Source: Balanoglossus misakiensis (Eukaryota > Hemichordata). From it: a DNA stretch of 64,000 bases. The notes under the pieces are model-generated. The model was given only the letters and a program-made list of their open reading frames with translations. It had not been told where the DNA came from and did no database searches. Positions 37,621-50,805 of the stretch are shown in pieces; within the stretch, counting starts at the first letter, position 1; each line of letters opens with the position of its first letter. Location: NCBI GenBank assembly GCA_040954595.2, contig CM082589.2, forward strand, positions 9,672,001 through 9,736,000. The letters run 5' to 3'. The translations under genes were made by a program, and so were the position numbers.

Positions 37621-39599
37621 ATAATACAACGGTGACATTTAAACTGATTCTTTGCATCAGGGCAAATGGTGAAGCAAGCTTAATAATGCATCGGAGTATA
37701 TGGTGATGCAAGCTCTGCATTTTGACATAGGTATTAAATGTATATGCATGGGTATTTAAAGTTGTCTGTAAATCCCCAGGTTAATACGTGGCCATAATCA
37801 CTGTAATTTGACATTGCTAATGCTACCGTGATACTAAATCTGATTCTTTGCATCAGGGTAAATTGTGAAGCAAGCTTGATGATGTATCATGATAGATGGT
37901 GTTTCAAGCCCTTCACATTGACATTGGAATATAACGCATATGGGGATTTAAAGTTGATTGTAAATCCCCAGGTTAATACATGGCCAAAAGCACTGTAATT
38001 TAAAATTGCTAATGCAATGGTGACATTGAATGTGATTCTTTGCATTAGGGGAAATGGCGTAGCAAGCCTAATGGTGCATCAGAGTAGATGGTGATGCAAG
38101 CTCTGCACTTTGACATAGGTATTTAATGCATATGCATGGGGATTTAATGTTGACTGTAAATCCTCAGGTTAATACGTGGCCATAAGCACTGTAATTTGAC
38201 ATTGCTAATGCAACGATGATATTGAATCTGAGTCTTTGCATCAGGGTAAATGGCGATGCAAGCTTGATGATGCATCTCAGTAGATAGTGATGCAAACACT
38301 TCACTTTGACATGGGTATTTAATGCATGCGCATTGATATTTAAAGTTGACTCTAAATCCCGAGGTTAATACATGGCCAAAAGCACTGTAATTTAAAATTA
38401 CTAATGCAAGGGTGACATTGAATATGGATAAATGGTGAAGCAAACGTGATGATGCATCAGGATAGATGGTGTTCCAAGCCCTTCACATTGACTTTTGAAT
38501 ATAATGCATATGGGGATTTCATGTTGACTGTAAATCCTCAGGTTAATACGTGGCCATAAGCACTGTAATTTGACATTGCTAATGCAACGATGATATTGAA
38601 TCTGAGTCTTTGCATCAGGGTAAATGGCGATGCAAGCTTGATGATGCATCTCAGTAGATAGTGATGCAAACACTTCACTTTGACATGGGTATTTAATGCA
38701 TGCGCATTGATATTTAAAGTTGACTCTAAATCCCGAGGTTAATACATGGCCAAAAGCACTGTAATTTAAAATTACTAATGCAAGGGTGACATTGAATATG
38801 GATAAATGGTGAAGCAAACGTGATGATGCATCAGGATAGATGGTGTTCCAAGCCCTTCACATTGACTTTTGAATATAATGCATATGGGGATTTAAAGTTG
38901 ATTGTAAATCCCTAGGTTAATAATGGCCAAAAGCACTTTTATTTGACATTGCTAATGCAACGGTGACATTGAATCTGATTCTATGCATAAGGGTAAATGG
39001 CGATGCAGGCTTGATGATGCATCACGGTAGATAGTGATGCAAACAGTTCACTTTGACATGGGTATTAAATGCATATGGGGATTTCAAGTTGATTACAAAT
39101 CCTTGGGTTAATACGCATCCAAAAGCACTGTAATTTGACATTGCTAATGAAATGGTGACATTGAATGTAATTCTTTGCATTAGGGGAAATGGCTAAGCAA
39201 GCTTAATGATGCATTGGAGTAGATGGTGATGCAAGCTATGCATTTTGACATAGGTATTTAATGCATGTGCATGGGTATTTAATGTTGACTGTAAATCCCT
39301 AGGTTAATACATGTCCAAAAGCACTGTAATTTAAAATTGCTAATGCAAGGGTGACATTGAATCTGATTCTTTGCATCAGGGCAAATTCTGAAGAATGCTT
39401 GATGATGCACCAGGGTCAATGGTGATGCAATCACTAAACTTTGACACCGGGGTTTAAAATGTATACAGGGGGATTAAAAGTTGACTGTAAATCCCTGGGT
39501 TAATACAAGTCCAAAAGTACTTTAATTTGACATTGCTAATACAACGGTGACATTTAATCTGATTCTTTGCATCAGGGAAAATGGCGAAGCAAGCTTAAT

Positions 39600-40740
39600 A
39601 ATGCATTGGAGTATATGGTGATGCAAGCTCTGCATTTTGACATAGGTATTAAATGTATATGCAAGGGTATTTAAAGTTGTCCGTACATCCCGAGGTTAAT
39701 ACGTGGCCATAGGCACTGTAATTTGACATTGCTAATGCTACCGTGATACTAAATCTGATTCTTTGCATCAGGGAAAATGGTGAAGCAAGCTTGATGATGC
39801 ATCAGGATAGATGGTGTTTCAAGCCCTTCACATTGACATTAGAATATAATGCATATGGGGATTTAAAGTTGATTGTAAATCCCCAGGTTAGTATACGGCC
39901 AAACGAACTGTAATTTGACATTGCTAATGCAAGGGTGACATTGAATCTGATTCTTTGCATTAGGGCAAATGGCGAAGCAAGCTTGATGATGCATCACGGT
40001 AGATATTGATGCAAGCACTTCGCTTTGACATAGGTATAAAATTCATATGGGGATTTCAAGTTGATTATAAATCCCTGGGTTAATATGTGGCCGAAAGCAC
40101 TTTTATTTGCCATTGCTAATGCTATGGTGACACTGATTATTTGCATCAGGGTTAATGGCGAAACAAACTTGATGATGCATCAGGGTAGATGGTTTTTCAA
40201 GCCCTTCACATTGACATTGGAATATAATGCATATGGGGATTTAAAGTTGACTGTAAATCGCCAGGTTAATACGTGGCCAAAAGCACAGTAATTTGACATT
40301 GCGAATGCAACAGTGACATTTAATGTGATTCTTTGCATTAGGGCAAATGGCGAAGCATGCTTGACGATGCATTACTGTAGATAGTGATGCAAACACTTCG
40401 CTTTGACATGGGTATAAAAAGCATATGGGGATTTCAAGTTGATTATAAATCCCGATGTTTATACATGGCCAAAAGCACAGTAATTTGACATTGCTAATGC
40501 AATGGTGACATTGAATCTGATTCTTTGCATCAGCGTAAATGGCGAAGCATGCTTGATGATGCATCACAGTAGATAGTGATGCAAACACTTCGCTTAGACA
40601 TGGGTATAAAAAGCATATAGGGATTTCAAGTAGATTATAAATCCCTGTGTTAATACGTGTCCAAAAGCACTGTAATTTGACATTGCTAATGCAATGTTGA
40701 CACTATATCTGATTCTTTGCATCAGGGCAAATGGGGAAAC
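39600..40740. repeat. Intra-satellite block also found at about 44500-45650
   Basis: The segment around 40061-40588 is repeated at 44962-45489 with only scattered differences (offset 4,901 bp), including the rare phrase ATTTGCATCAGGGTTAATGG. Confidence 0.75.
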
Positions 40741-40749
40741 AGCTTGATG

Positions 40750-43700
40750 ATGGATCAGGGTAGATGGTATTTCAAGCCCTTCACATTGACATTGGAATAT
40801 AACGCATATGGGGATTTAAAGTTGATTGTAAATCCCCAGGTTGATACGTGGCCATAAGCACTGTAGTTTGACATTGCTAATGCTACCGTGACATTAAATC
40901 TGATTCTTTCCATCGGGGTAAATTGTGAAGCAAGCTTGATGATGCATCAGGACAGATGGTGTTTCAAGCCCTTCACATTGACAATGGAATATAACGCATA
41001 TGGGGATTTAAAGTTGATTGAAAATCCCTAGGTTAATACATGGCCAAAAGCACTGTAATTTAAAATTGCAAATGCAATGGTGACATTGAATGTCATTCTT
41101 TGCATTAGGGGAAATGGCGTAGCAAGCATAATGGTACATCAGAGTAGATGGTGATGTAAGCTCTGCACTTTGACATAGATATTTAATGCATATGCATGGG
41201 TATTTAATGTCGACTGTAAATCCCCAGGTTAATATATGTCCAAAAGCACTGTAATTTAAAATTGCTAATGCAAGGGTGACATTGAATCTGATTCTTTGCA
41301 TTATGGGGAATGGCGATGCAAACCTAATGATGCATCAGAGTAGATGGTGATGCAAGCTCTGCACTTTGACATAGGTATTTAATGTATATGCATGGGTATT
41401 TAAAGTTGTCTGTAAATTCCCAGGTTAATACGTGGCAATAAGCACTGTAATTTGACATTGCTAATGAAATGGTGACGCTGAATGTGATTTTTTGCATCAG
41501 GGTAAATTGTGAAGCAAGCTTGATGATGCATCAGGATAGATGGTGTTTCAAGCCCTTCACTTGACATTGGAATATAACGCATATGGGGATTTAAAGTTAA
41601 TTGCAAATCCATAGGTTAATACATGGCCAAAAACACTGTAATTTAAAATTGCTAATGCAATGGTGACATTGAATGTGATTCTTTGCATTAGGGGAAATGG
41701 CGTAGCAAGCCTAATGGTGCATCAGAGTAAATGGTGATGCAAGCTCTGCACTTTGACATAGGTATTTAATGTATATGCATGGGTATTTAAAGTTGTCTGT
41801 AAATTCCCAGGTTAATACGTGGCAATAAGCACTGTAATTTGACATTGCTAATGAAATGGTGACGCTGAATGTGATTTTTTGCATCAGGGTAAATTGTGAA
41901 GCAAGCTTGATGATGCATCAGGATAGATGGTGTTTCAAGCCCTTCACTTGACATTGGAATATAACGCATATGGGGATTTAAAGTTAATTGCAAATCCATA
42001 GGTTAATACATGGCCAAAAACACTGTAATTTAAAATTGCTAATGCAATGGTGACATTGAATGTGATTCTTTGCATTAGGGGAAATGGCGTAGCAAGCCTA
42101 ATGGTGCATCAGAGTAAATGGTGATGCAAGCTCTGCACTTTGACATAGGTATTTAATGGATATGCATGGGTATTTAATGTTGACTGTAAATCCTCAGGTT
42201 AATACGTGGCCATAAGCACTGTAATTTGACATTGCTAATGCAACGGTGACATTGAATCTGATTCTTTGCATAAGGGTGAATGGCGATGCAAGCTTGATGA
42301 TGCATCACGGTAGATAGTGATGCAAACACTTCACTTTGACATGGGTATCAAATGCATATGGGGATTTGCTAATGCTACCATGACACTAAATCTGATTTTT
42401 TGCATCAGGGAAAATGGTGAAGCAAGCTTGATGATGCATCATGATAGATGGTGTTTCAAGCCCTTCACATTGATATTAGAATATAATGCATATGGGGATT
42501 TAAAGTTGATTGTAAATCCCCAGGTTAGTATACGGCCAAACGCACTATAATTTGACATTGCTAATGCAACAGTGACATTGAATCTGATTCTTTGCATTAG
42601 GGCAAATGGCGAAGCAAGCTTGATGATGCATCACGGTAGATATTGATGCAAGCACTTCGCTTTGACATAGGTATAAAATTCATATAGGGATTTCAAGTTG
42701 ATTATAAATCCCTGGGTTAATATGTGGCCGAAAGCACTTTTATTTGCCATTGCTAATGCTATGGCGACACTAAATCTGATTCTTTGCATCAGGGTAAATT
42801 GTGAAGAAAGCTTGATGATGCATCAGTATAGATGGTGTTTCAAGCCGTTCAAGTTAACATTGCAATATAATGCATATGGGGATTTGAAGTTGATTGTAAA
42901 CCCGCAAGTTAATACATGGCCAAATGCTCAGTAATTTGACATTGCTGATGCTATGGTGACACTGATTATTTGCATCAGGGTTAATGGCGAAACAAACTTG
43001 ATGATGCATCAGGGTAGATGGTATTTCAAGCCCTTCACATTGACATTGGAATATAATGCATATGGGGATTTAAAGTTGATTGTAAATCCCCAGGTTAATA
43101 CATAGCCAAAAGCACTGTAATTTGACATGGCTAATGCTACTGTGATACTAAATCTGATTCTTTGCATCAGGGCATATAGCGAAGCATGCTTGGTGATGCA
43201 TCAGGATCAATGGTGATGGAGACACTGCACTTTGACATGCGTATTTAATGCATATGCACAGATGTTTAAAGTTGACTGTAAATCGCCAGGTTAATACGTG
43301 GCCAAAAGCACAGTAATTTGACATTGCGAATGCAACAGTGACATTTAATCTGATTCTTTGCATTAAGGCAAATGGCGAAGCATGCTTGACGATGCATCAT
43401 AGTAGATAGTGATGCAAACACTTCGCTTAGACATGGGTATAAAAAGCATATAGGGATTTCAAATAGATTATAAATCCCTGTGTTAATACGTGTCCAAAAG
43501 CACTGTAATTTGACATTGCTTATGCAATGGTGACACTATATCTGATTCTTTGCATCAGGGCAAATGGCGAAGCAGCTTGATGATGCATCAGGATAGATGG
43601 TGATGCAAGCTCTGCACTTTGACATGGGGATTAAATGCATGCTGAGGGGGATTTAAAGTTGTCAAAACAAACTTGATGATGCATCAGGGTAGATGGTATT

Positions 43701-44340
43701 TCAAGCCCTTCACATTGACATTGGAATATAACGCATATGGGGATTTAAAGTTGATTGTAAATCCCCAGGTTGATACGTGGCCATAAGCACTGTAGTTTGA
43801 CATTGCTAATGCTACCGTGACATTAAATCTGATTCTTTCCATCGGGGTAAATTGTGAAGCAAGCTTGATGATGCATCAGGACAGATGGTGTTTCAAGCCC
43901 TTCACATTGACAATGGAATATAACGCATATGGGGATTTAAAGTTGATTGAAAATCCCTAGGTTAATACATGGCCAAAAGCACTGTAATTTACAATTGCAA
44001 ATGCAATGGTGACATTGAATGTCATTCTTTGCATTAGGGGAAATGGCGTAGCGAGCATAATGGTGCATCAGAGTAGATGGTGATGCAAGCTATGCATTGT
44101 GACATAGGTATTTAATGCCTATGCATGGGTATTTAATGTTGACTGTAAATCCCCAGGTTAATACATGTCCAAAAGCACTGTAATTTAAAATTGCTAATGC
44201 AAGGGTGATATTGAATCTGATTCTTTGCATCAGGGCAAATTCTGAAGAATGCTTGATGATGCACCAGGGTCAATGATGATGCAATCACTAAACTTTGACA
44301 CCGGGGTTTAAAATGTATACAGGGGGATTAAAAGTTGACT
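40750..44340. repeat. Intra-satellite duplicated block, copy 2
   Basis: Near-identical partner of 34370-37620, longer by one 387-bp dimer. Part of it (about 42317-43363) is again copied at 46250-47293, offset 3,930 bp. Confidence 0.8.
41400..42173. repeat. Perfect-looking 387-bp dimer duplication
   Basis: The dimer starting at 41400 is repeated from 41787 with essentially no differences; the first copy matches 35018 in the left block, which has only one. This is the most recent step visible in the array. Confidence 0.85.
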
Positions 44341-47300
44341 GTAAATCCCCAGGTTTCAAGCCCTTCACAATGACATTGGAATATAACGCATACGGGGATT
44401 TAAAGTTGATTATAAATCCCCAGGTTAATACATGGCCAAAAGCAATGGTGACATTGAATGTGATTCTTTGCATTAGGGGAAATGGCGTAGCAAGCCTAAT
44501 GGTGCATCAGAGTAGATGGTGATGCAAGCTCTGCATTTTGACATAGGTATTAAATGTATATGCAAGGGTATTTAAAGTTGTCCGTACATCCCGAGGTTAA
44601 TACGTGGCCATAGGCACTGTAATTTGACATTGCTAATGCTACCGTGATACTAAATCTGATTCTTTGCATCAGGGAAAATGGTGAAGCAAGCTTGATGATG
44701 CATCAGGATAGATGGTGTTTCAAGCCCTTCACATTGACATTAGAATATAATGCATATGGGGATTTAAAGTTGATTGTAAATCCCCAGGTTAGTAAACGGC
44801 CAAACGAACTGTAATTTGACATTGCTAATGCTACAGTGACATTGAATCTGATTCTTTGCATTAGGGCAAATGGCGAAGCAAGCTTGATGATGCATCACGG
44901 TAGATATTGATGCAAGCACTTCGCTTTGACATAGGTATAAAATTCATATGGGGATTTCAAGTTGATTATAAATCCCTGGGTTAATATGTGGCCGAAAGCA
45001 CTTTTATTTGCCATTGCTAATGCTATGGTGACACTGATTATTTGCATCAGGGTTAATGGCGAAACAAACTTGATGATGCATCAGGGTAGATGGTTTTTCA
45101 AGCCCTTCACATTGACATTGGAATATAATGCATATGGGGATTTAAAGTTGACTGTAAATCGCCAGGTTAATACGTGGCCAAAAGCACAGTAATTTGACAT
45201 TGCGAATGCAACAGTGACATTTAATGTGATTCTTTGCATTAGGGCAAATGGCGAAGCATGCTTGACGATGCATTACTGTAGATAGTGATGCAAACACTTC
45301 GCTTTGACATGGGTATAAAAAGCATATGGGGATTTCAAGTTGATAATAAATCCCGATGTTTATACATGGCCAAAAGCACTGTAATTTGACATTGCTAATG
45401 CAATGGTGACATTGAATCTGATTCTTTGCATCAGCGTAAATGGCGAAGCATGCTTGATGATGCATCACAGTAGATAGTGATGCAAACACTTCGCTTAGAC
45501 ATGGGTATAAAAAGCATATAGGGATTTCAAGTAGATTATAAATCCCTGTGTTAATACGTGTCCAAAAGCACTGTAATTTGACATTGCTAATGCCATGTTG
45601 ACATTATATCTGATTCTTTGCATCAGGGCAAATGGGGAAGCAGCTTGATGATGGATCAGGGTAGATGGTATTTCAAGCCCTTCACATTGACATTGGAATA
45701 TAACGCATATGGGGATTTAAAGTTGATTGTAAATCCCCAGGTTAATACGTGGCCATAATCACTGTAATTTGACATTGCTAATGAAATGGTGACGCTGAAT
45801 GTGATTTTTTTGCATCAGGGTAAATTGTGAAGCAAGCTTGATGATGCATCAGGATAGATGGTGTTTCAAGCCCTTCACTTGACATTGGAATATAACGCAT
45901 ATGGGGATTTAAAGTTAATTGCAAATCCCTAGGTTAATACATGGCCAAAAACACTGTAATTTAAAATTGCTAATGCAATGGTGACATTGAATGTGATTCT
46001 TTGCATCAGGGCAAATGGCGAAGCAGCTTGATGATGCATCAGGATAGATGGTGATGCAAGCTCTGCACTTTGACATAGGTATTTAATGCATATGCATGGG
46101 TATTTAAAGTTGTCTGTAAATTCCCAGGTTAATACGTGGCCATAAGCACTGTAATTTGACATTGCTAATGCAACGATGATATTGAATCTGATTCTTTGCA
46201 TCAGGGTAAATGGCGATGCAAGCTTGATGATGCATCACGGTAGATAGGGATGCAAACACTTCACTTTGACGTGGGTGTTAAATGCATATGGGGATTTGCT
46301 AATGCTACCGTGACACTAAATCTGATTCTTTGCATCAGGGAAAATGGTGAAGCAAGCTTGATGATGCATCAGGATAGATGGTGTTTCAAGCCCTTCACAT
46401 TGACATTAGAATATAATGCATATGGGGATTTAAAGTTGATTGTAAATCCCCAGGTTAGTATACGGCCAAACGAACTGTAATTTGACATTGCTAATGCTAC
46501 AGTGACATTGAATCTGATTCTTTGCATTAGGGCAAATGGCGAAGCAAGCTTGATGATGCATCACGGTAGATATTGATGCAAGCACTTCGCTTTGACATGG
46601 GTATAAAATTCATATGGGGATTTCAAGTTGATTATAAATCCCTGGGTTAATATGTGGCCGAAAACACTTTTATTTGCCATTGCTAATGCTATGGCGACAC
46701 TAAATCTGATTCTTTGCATCAGGGTAAATTGTAAAGAAAGCTTGATGATGCATCAGTATAGATGGTGTTTCAAGCCGTTCAAGTTAACATTGCAATATAA
46801 TGCATATGGGGATTTAAAGTTGATTGTAAACCCCCAAGTTAATACATGGCCAAACGCTCAGTAAATTGACATTGCTAATGCTATGGTGACACTGATTATT
46901 TGCATCAGGGTTAATGGCGAAACAAACTTGATGATGCATCAGGGTAGATGGTATTTCAAGCCCTTCACATTGACATTGGCATATAATGCATATGGGGATT
47001 TAAAGTTGAGTGTAAATCCCTAGGTTAATACATAGCCAAAAGCACTGTAATTTGACATGGCTAATGCTACTGTGATACTAAATCTGATTCTTTGCACCAG
47101 GGCATATAACGAAGCATGCTTGATGATGCATCAGGATCAATGGTGATGGAGACACTGCACTTTGACATGTGTATTTAATGCATATGCACTGATGTTTAAA
47201 GTTGACTGTAAATCGCCAGGTTAATATGTGGCCAAAAGCACAGTAATTTGACATTGCGAATGCAATGGTGACATTGAATCTGATTCTTTGCATTACGGCA

Positions 47301-48025
47301 AATGGCGAAGCATGCTTGACGATGCATTACTGTAGATAGTGATGCAAACACTTCGCTTTGACATGGGTATAAAAAGCATATGGGGATTTCAAGTTGATTA
47401 TAAATCCCGATGTTAATACATGGCCAAAAGCAGTGTAATTTGACATTGCTAATGCAATGGTGACACTATATCTGATTCTTTGCATCAGGGCAAATGGCGA
47501 AGCAGCTTGATGATGCATCAGGATAGATGGTGATGCAAGCTCTGCACTTTGACATGGGTATAAAATGCTTGCTGAGGGGGATTTAAAGTTGTCGAAACAA
47601 ACTTGATGATGCATCAGGGTAGATGGTATTTCAAGCCCTTCACATTGACATTGGAATATAGTGCATATGGGGATTTAAAGTTGATTGTAAATCCCCAGGT
47701 TAATACCTGGCCAAAAGCACTGTAATTTGACATTGCTAATGCAATGGTGACACTATATCTGATTCTTTGCATCAGGGCAAATGGCGAAGCAGCTTGATGA
47801 TGCATCAGGATAGATGGTGATGCAAGCTCTGCACTTTGACATGGGTATAAAATGCTTGCTGAAGGGGATTTAAAGTTGTCGAAACAAACTTGATGATGCA
47901 TCAGGGTAGATGGTATTTCAAGCCCTTCACATTGACATTGGAATATGGTGCATATGTGGATTTAAAGTTGATTGTAAATCCCCAGGTTAATACGTGGCCA
48001 AAAGCACTGTAATTTGACATTTCTA

Positions 48026-48167
48026 ATGATGGTGAGATGTTGTTTGCTCCCCAGGGAGTTGAATGGAATAGTAAGGTCCAACGACCTAGGTCAAATTACC
48101 ATGGGACAACTTTAAAGCATGTTGAGATTTAATGTGCTACATAAGTTATAAATATTATATTAATATT
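48026..48167 (+). mobile_element. 5'-truncated SINE body joined to the satellite
   Basis: The last satellite monomer ends in GACATTTCTAATGATGG and passes directly into TGTTGTTTGCTCCCCAGGGA, the body of the SINE seen in full at 49762-50100. It continues with CGACCTAGGTCAAATTACCA and a TATAAATATTATATTAATA tail, then is cut by the insertion at 48168. Confidence 0.7.
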
Positions 48168-48800
48168 TAGGGGTTATTACACGAATTTTGGTCGATAACG
48201 CGTCGTATTCGAGTGATGTCCGTATTTTGATGAGTTGCGCTTCGCAACGAGTCAAAATACAGACATCACGAGAATGCGTCGCGTTATCGACCAAAATTCG
48301 TGTAATAACCTCTTTATCATACATGCCTACCTATAAAACAGTACGATTTGCAGAAATGCGCCGAGAAAAATAATTTCAAATTTGAACCGGGCGCTGGGAT
48401 CACGGCAGTAGCCATGTTGTGACGTATGACGTGTGGGCCGTAGTATCATTTTAAGGGGGTTGGCAGCTTTCATTACGATGGGCACATCCACATTCTAAAT
48501 AAAATTGTCTACGTTCTCTTTCAAAATATCATGTTAACAATTATTTTGCATTGAGAATTTCGAAGAACTAAAAATGATGCATTCAACATGACAAAACCGC
48601 CAGCTTTGAAAACTTTATTACAGCTTCTAATAACCGAATTTTACAACACCCCTCTCCACTATGCCCCGTGTGTCGCTCGCGCGCGCAGTGAACTGTCACG
48701 CCGAGACGTGGACGCGATATTTTCACATTGTGAAATACCGTAAAATATCTTCGGGGCGAGAACAATAGAAAGTGTTAAATACAGGCGTTGCATGTATGAT
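48168..48800. mobile_element. 633-bp insertion with large hairpin
   Basis: The insertion is bounded by AATATT on both sides (48162-48167 and 48801-48806). Related loci at about 50088 and 50800 lack it, so the empty site is visible in the same window. It starts TAGGGGTTATTACACG with the 68-bp-arm hairpin and ends GGCGTTGCATGTATGAT. That end pairs with ATCATACATGC at 48316, just after the hairpin. No transposase frame. It is more CpG-rich than its surroundings (CGCTCGCGCGCGC near 48675). Class unknown. Confidence 0.65.
48172..48310. repeat. Long palindrome, 68-bp arms, 3-nt loop
   Basis: Left arm starts GGTTATTACACGAATTTTGG, right arm ends CCAAAATTCGTGTAATAACC. The arms pair over about 68 bp with about 8 mismatches; loop CTT at 48240-48242. 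The outer 31 bp are perfect. Confidence 0.9.
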
Positions 48801-49761
48801 AATATTACATAAACAACACTCTTACTTAGCTAAGGAAGTGGTCAGATGAAATATATTTGCAGAGCTGACCAATTCTTTAAGGAAAATTAAAGTTGGGTAT
48901 TTTGGATGTATTCATACCTACAAACTGTGTTATGTATGGGACGTTGATGTTGCCTAATACGTCTCCACATTAACTTGAATTATTAACAGCAGCTATACAA
49001 GGCAGCGTATGGAAAGATCATTGTAAGACATACACAACACTTTTATGGAGCATGGGAAATGTTCATGAGAACTGTGTTCTCGGAGCTCAAAACTGTGTTA
49101 TGAGAAATTCAAGCTGCTAAACTTGCGTGTCTCTAAATTTACTGAAACCGTGATAATGAGCAAAAGAAGGCAACGTATAGGAATGCCATTCTACCACATA
49201 CTGTTACTCAACACTTCTATTAAGCATGGGAAATAGTATTGAGAACAGTATTCTCAAAGTTGACAAACTGTGTTATGTGTAGAATATCCAAATTGCCTAA
49301 TTGGCAATCGTTAGCAACCAGTTGTCTTCAAGAGGGTTTGGGGCACCAACCTCAACATGCTTTAAGTCTTTAGTGATCTAGCAAGTTAGCCTGCATATCG
49401 AGCAACTGTTAATGGAGTGAGTTGCTCAATGATAGGAAACTCCTTTGTTCATTTTCAAAATAAAAACCAAAAATGTGAACAAAACACACTGAATTATGTA
49501 TGGGATATATGGGATTGCCTAATTTGCGTGTCTCCACATTTACTTAAACTCTCACAGGGAGACAAATGTCACAGCAGACGGAAAAATGATTATGCCACAC
49601 ACAGCACTTTTATTTAGCACGGGAACTGGTCTTGGGAAATGGGAGCTGACACACTGAATTTTTGGAAATTCAAAGAGCCTAATATGCATGTTTCCATATT
49701 TGCTTAAACCCTGACTGAGAGCTGAACAAGGCACTAAATGGAAAGGTCATTGTGCCACATA
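48801..49761. repeat. Degenerate tandem repeats (CATGGGAAAT type)
   Basis: Phrases ACAACACTTTTAT, AGCATGGGAAAT, GACAAACTGTGTTATG and TTGCCTAATTTGCGTGTCTC recur irregularly at about 49041, 49209 and 49604 and again at 51105 and 51219. Non-coding. Confidence 0.6.
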
Positions 49762-50100
49762 AAGTCATAGTCCAGTCGTTAGAGCATCAGACCCATAATC
49801 AAAGAATCAAGGGTTTGATCCCTGGCATGGTTGTGGTGTTGTGGTGTTTACATCTCCTTGCCTCTCCCCGCCCATAAGAAAAGGTAATTTGGTGGATCCG
49901 ATATTGTAATGAGTATGTTTAGGTCTGCTGTGCTGATATAAAAGCTGCACATGTGAGCTGTTGTTTGCTCCCCATGGAGTGGGATGGAATATTTTAGGTC
50001 CACCGACCTAGGTCAAATTACCATGGGAAACACTTTGAAGCAGCACATTGAGATTTATTGTGTAATGTGCTATATAAGTAATAAATATTATATTGATATC
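49762..50100 (+). mobile_element. tRNA-derived SINE, full length
   Basis: The head has a Pol III A box (TAGTCCAGTCGTTAGAGC, 49768-49785) and B box (GGGTTTGATCCC, 49811-49822) with tRNA spacing. The anticodon-loop position reads CCCATAATC, so a tRNA-Met (CAT) ancestor is plausible. The body continues TTGTTTGCTCCCCATGGAGT and ends GCTATATAAGTAATAAATAT, typical of a SINE 3' end shared with a partner LINE. The same body, without the head, occurs at 48026 and 50665. Confidence 0.75.
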
Positions 50101-50177
50101 ATTACATAAACAACACTCTTACTTAGCAAAGGAAGTGGTCAGGTGAACTATATTCGCAGAGCTGACCAATTGTTTAA

Positions 50178-50508
50178 AGGGGCAAAGTCTCTCTTTCGCC
50201 ACCATTGTTCAATTAAGTTTGATACATGAACCCATTTATGTTATTCTACATGTGGCTATATAGTGAATCAACATTCAACCAACAACTTTCATCCCGTTTG
50301 TAGAATCTGAGAGTAAAAATCTCGCAAAAATGAATAAATGGTAAACACCGATTATTCAATTTGGCGAGTTTTTTCATTCTTGTGTGTACAAGTGGGGTGG
50401 AAGTTGTGTTTGGTCGAACATTGATTCACTATACAGCCAACATAAACGATGTCTTGTATCAAACATAATTAATGGTAAAAAGGGCAGCGAGAGAGACACT
50501 TTGTCCCT
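50178..50508. mobile_element. 331-bp TTAA-flanked fold-back element
   Basis: It lies between TTAA at 50174-50177 and TTAA at 50509-50512. Termini are AGGGGCAAAGTCTCTCTTTC and the reverse complement AGGGACAAAGTGTCTCTCTC, and the arms pair imperfectly over about 150 bp. The paralogous empty site (GACCAATT..TTAAGG) is present at about 48872 and 50872, proving insertion. TTAA duplications are made by piggyBac and Kolobok elements; the AGGG start fits Kolobok better. Non-autonomous. Confidence 0.85.
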
Positions 50509-50574
50509 TTAAGTAAAATTCAAGTTGTGTAATGTGGACATATTCACATTTACAAACTGTTTTATAGTCACATG

Positions 50575-50664
50575 GGGATTAAATGCATATGCATGTGTAT
50601 TTAAAGTTAACTGTAAATCCCCAGGTTAATACGTGGCCAAAAGCACTGTAATTTGACATTTCTA
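50575..50664. repeat. Solo satellite monomer piece
   Basis: ATGGGGATTAAATGCATATG to GACATTTCTAAAGATGG is a part of the 193-bp satellite, 2.5 kb outside the main array, joined to the SINE body at the same point as at 48026. Confidence 0.85.
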
Positions 50665-50805
50665 AAGATGGTGAGATGTTGTTTGCTCCCCAGGGAGTTG
50701 AATGGAATATTTATGTCCAACGACCTAAATCAAATGACCATGGGACAACTTTAAAGCACATTGAGATTTAATGTGCTACATACGTTATAAATATTATATT
50801 AATAT
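50665..50805 (+). mobile_element. 5'-truncated SINE body, second copy
   Basis: TGTTGTTTGCTCCCCAGGGA to TAAATATTATATTAATATTA, as at 48026-48167 but without the 633-bp insertion. The following ATTACATAAAAAACACTCTT matches the flank of the other two copies. Confidence 0.75.

Larger units (their letters stand above)
32010..48025. repeat. 16-kb satellite array, about 193-bp monomer
   Basis: About 80 copies of a monomer with GGTTAATACGTGGCCAAAAG, CACTGTAATTTGACATTGCT, CTGATTCTTTGCATCAGGG, AAGCTTGATGATGCATCA and AATGCATATG. Two classes differ in the second half: one has GGTGTTTCAAGCCCTTCACA and ATATAACGCATATGGGG, the other GATGCAAGCTCTGCAC and ATGCATGGGTATTTAAAG. A class pair gives a 387-bp dimer. 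Each monomer carries the palindromes TGATGCATCA and often ATGCATATGCAT. Open minus-strand frames (with HHQACF and NVKLQCFWP) recur because the DNA recurs; they carry no start or domain logic. Confidence 0.93.

Noticed and set aside
32016-47901. Many minus- and plus-strand open frames of 60-138 codons in the satellite (HHQACF, NVKLQCFWP, MIINPWVNMWP types)
   Set aside because: They repeat with the monomer, appear on both strands, shift frame between monomers and have no domain or splice logic. They are by-products of tandem DNA.
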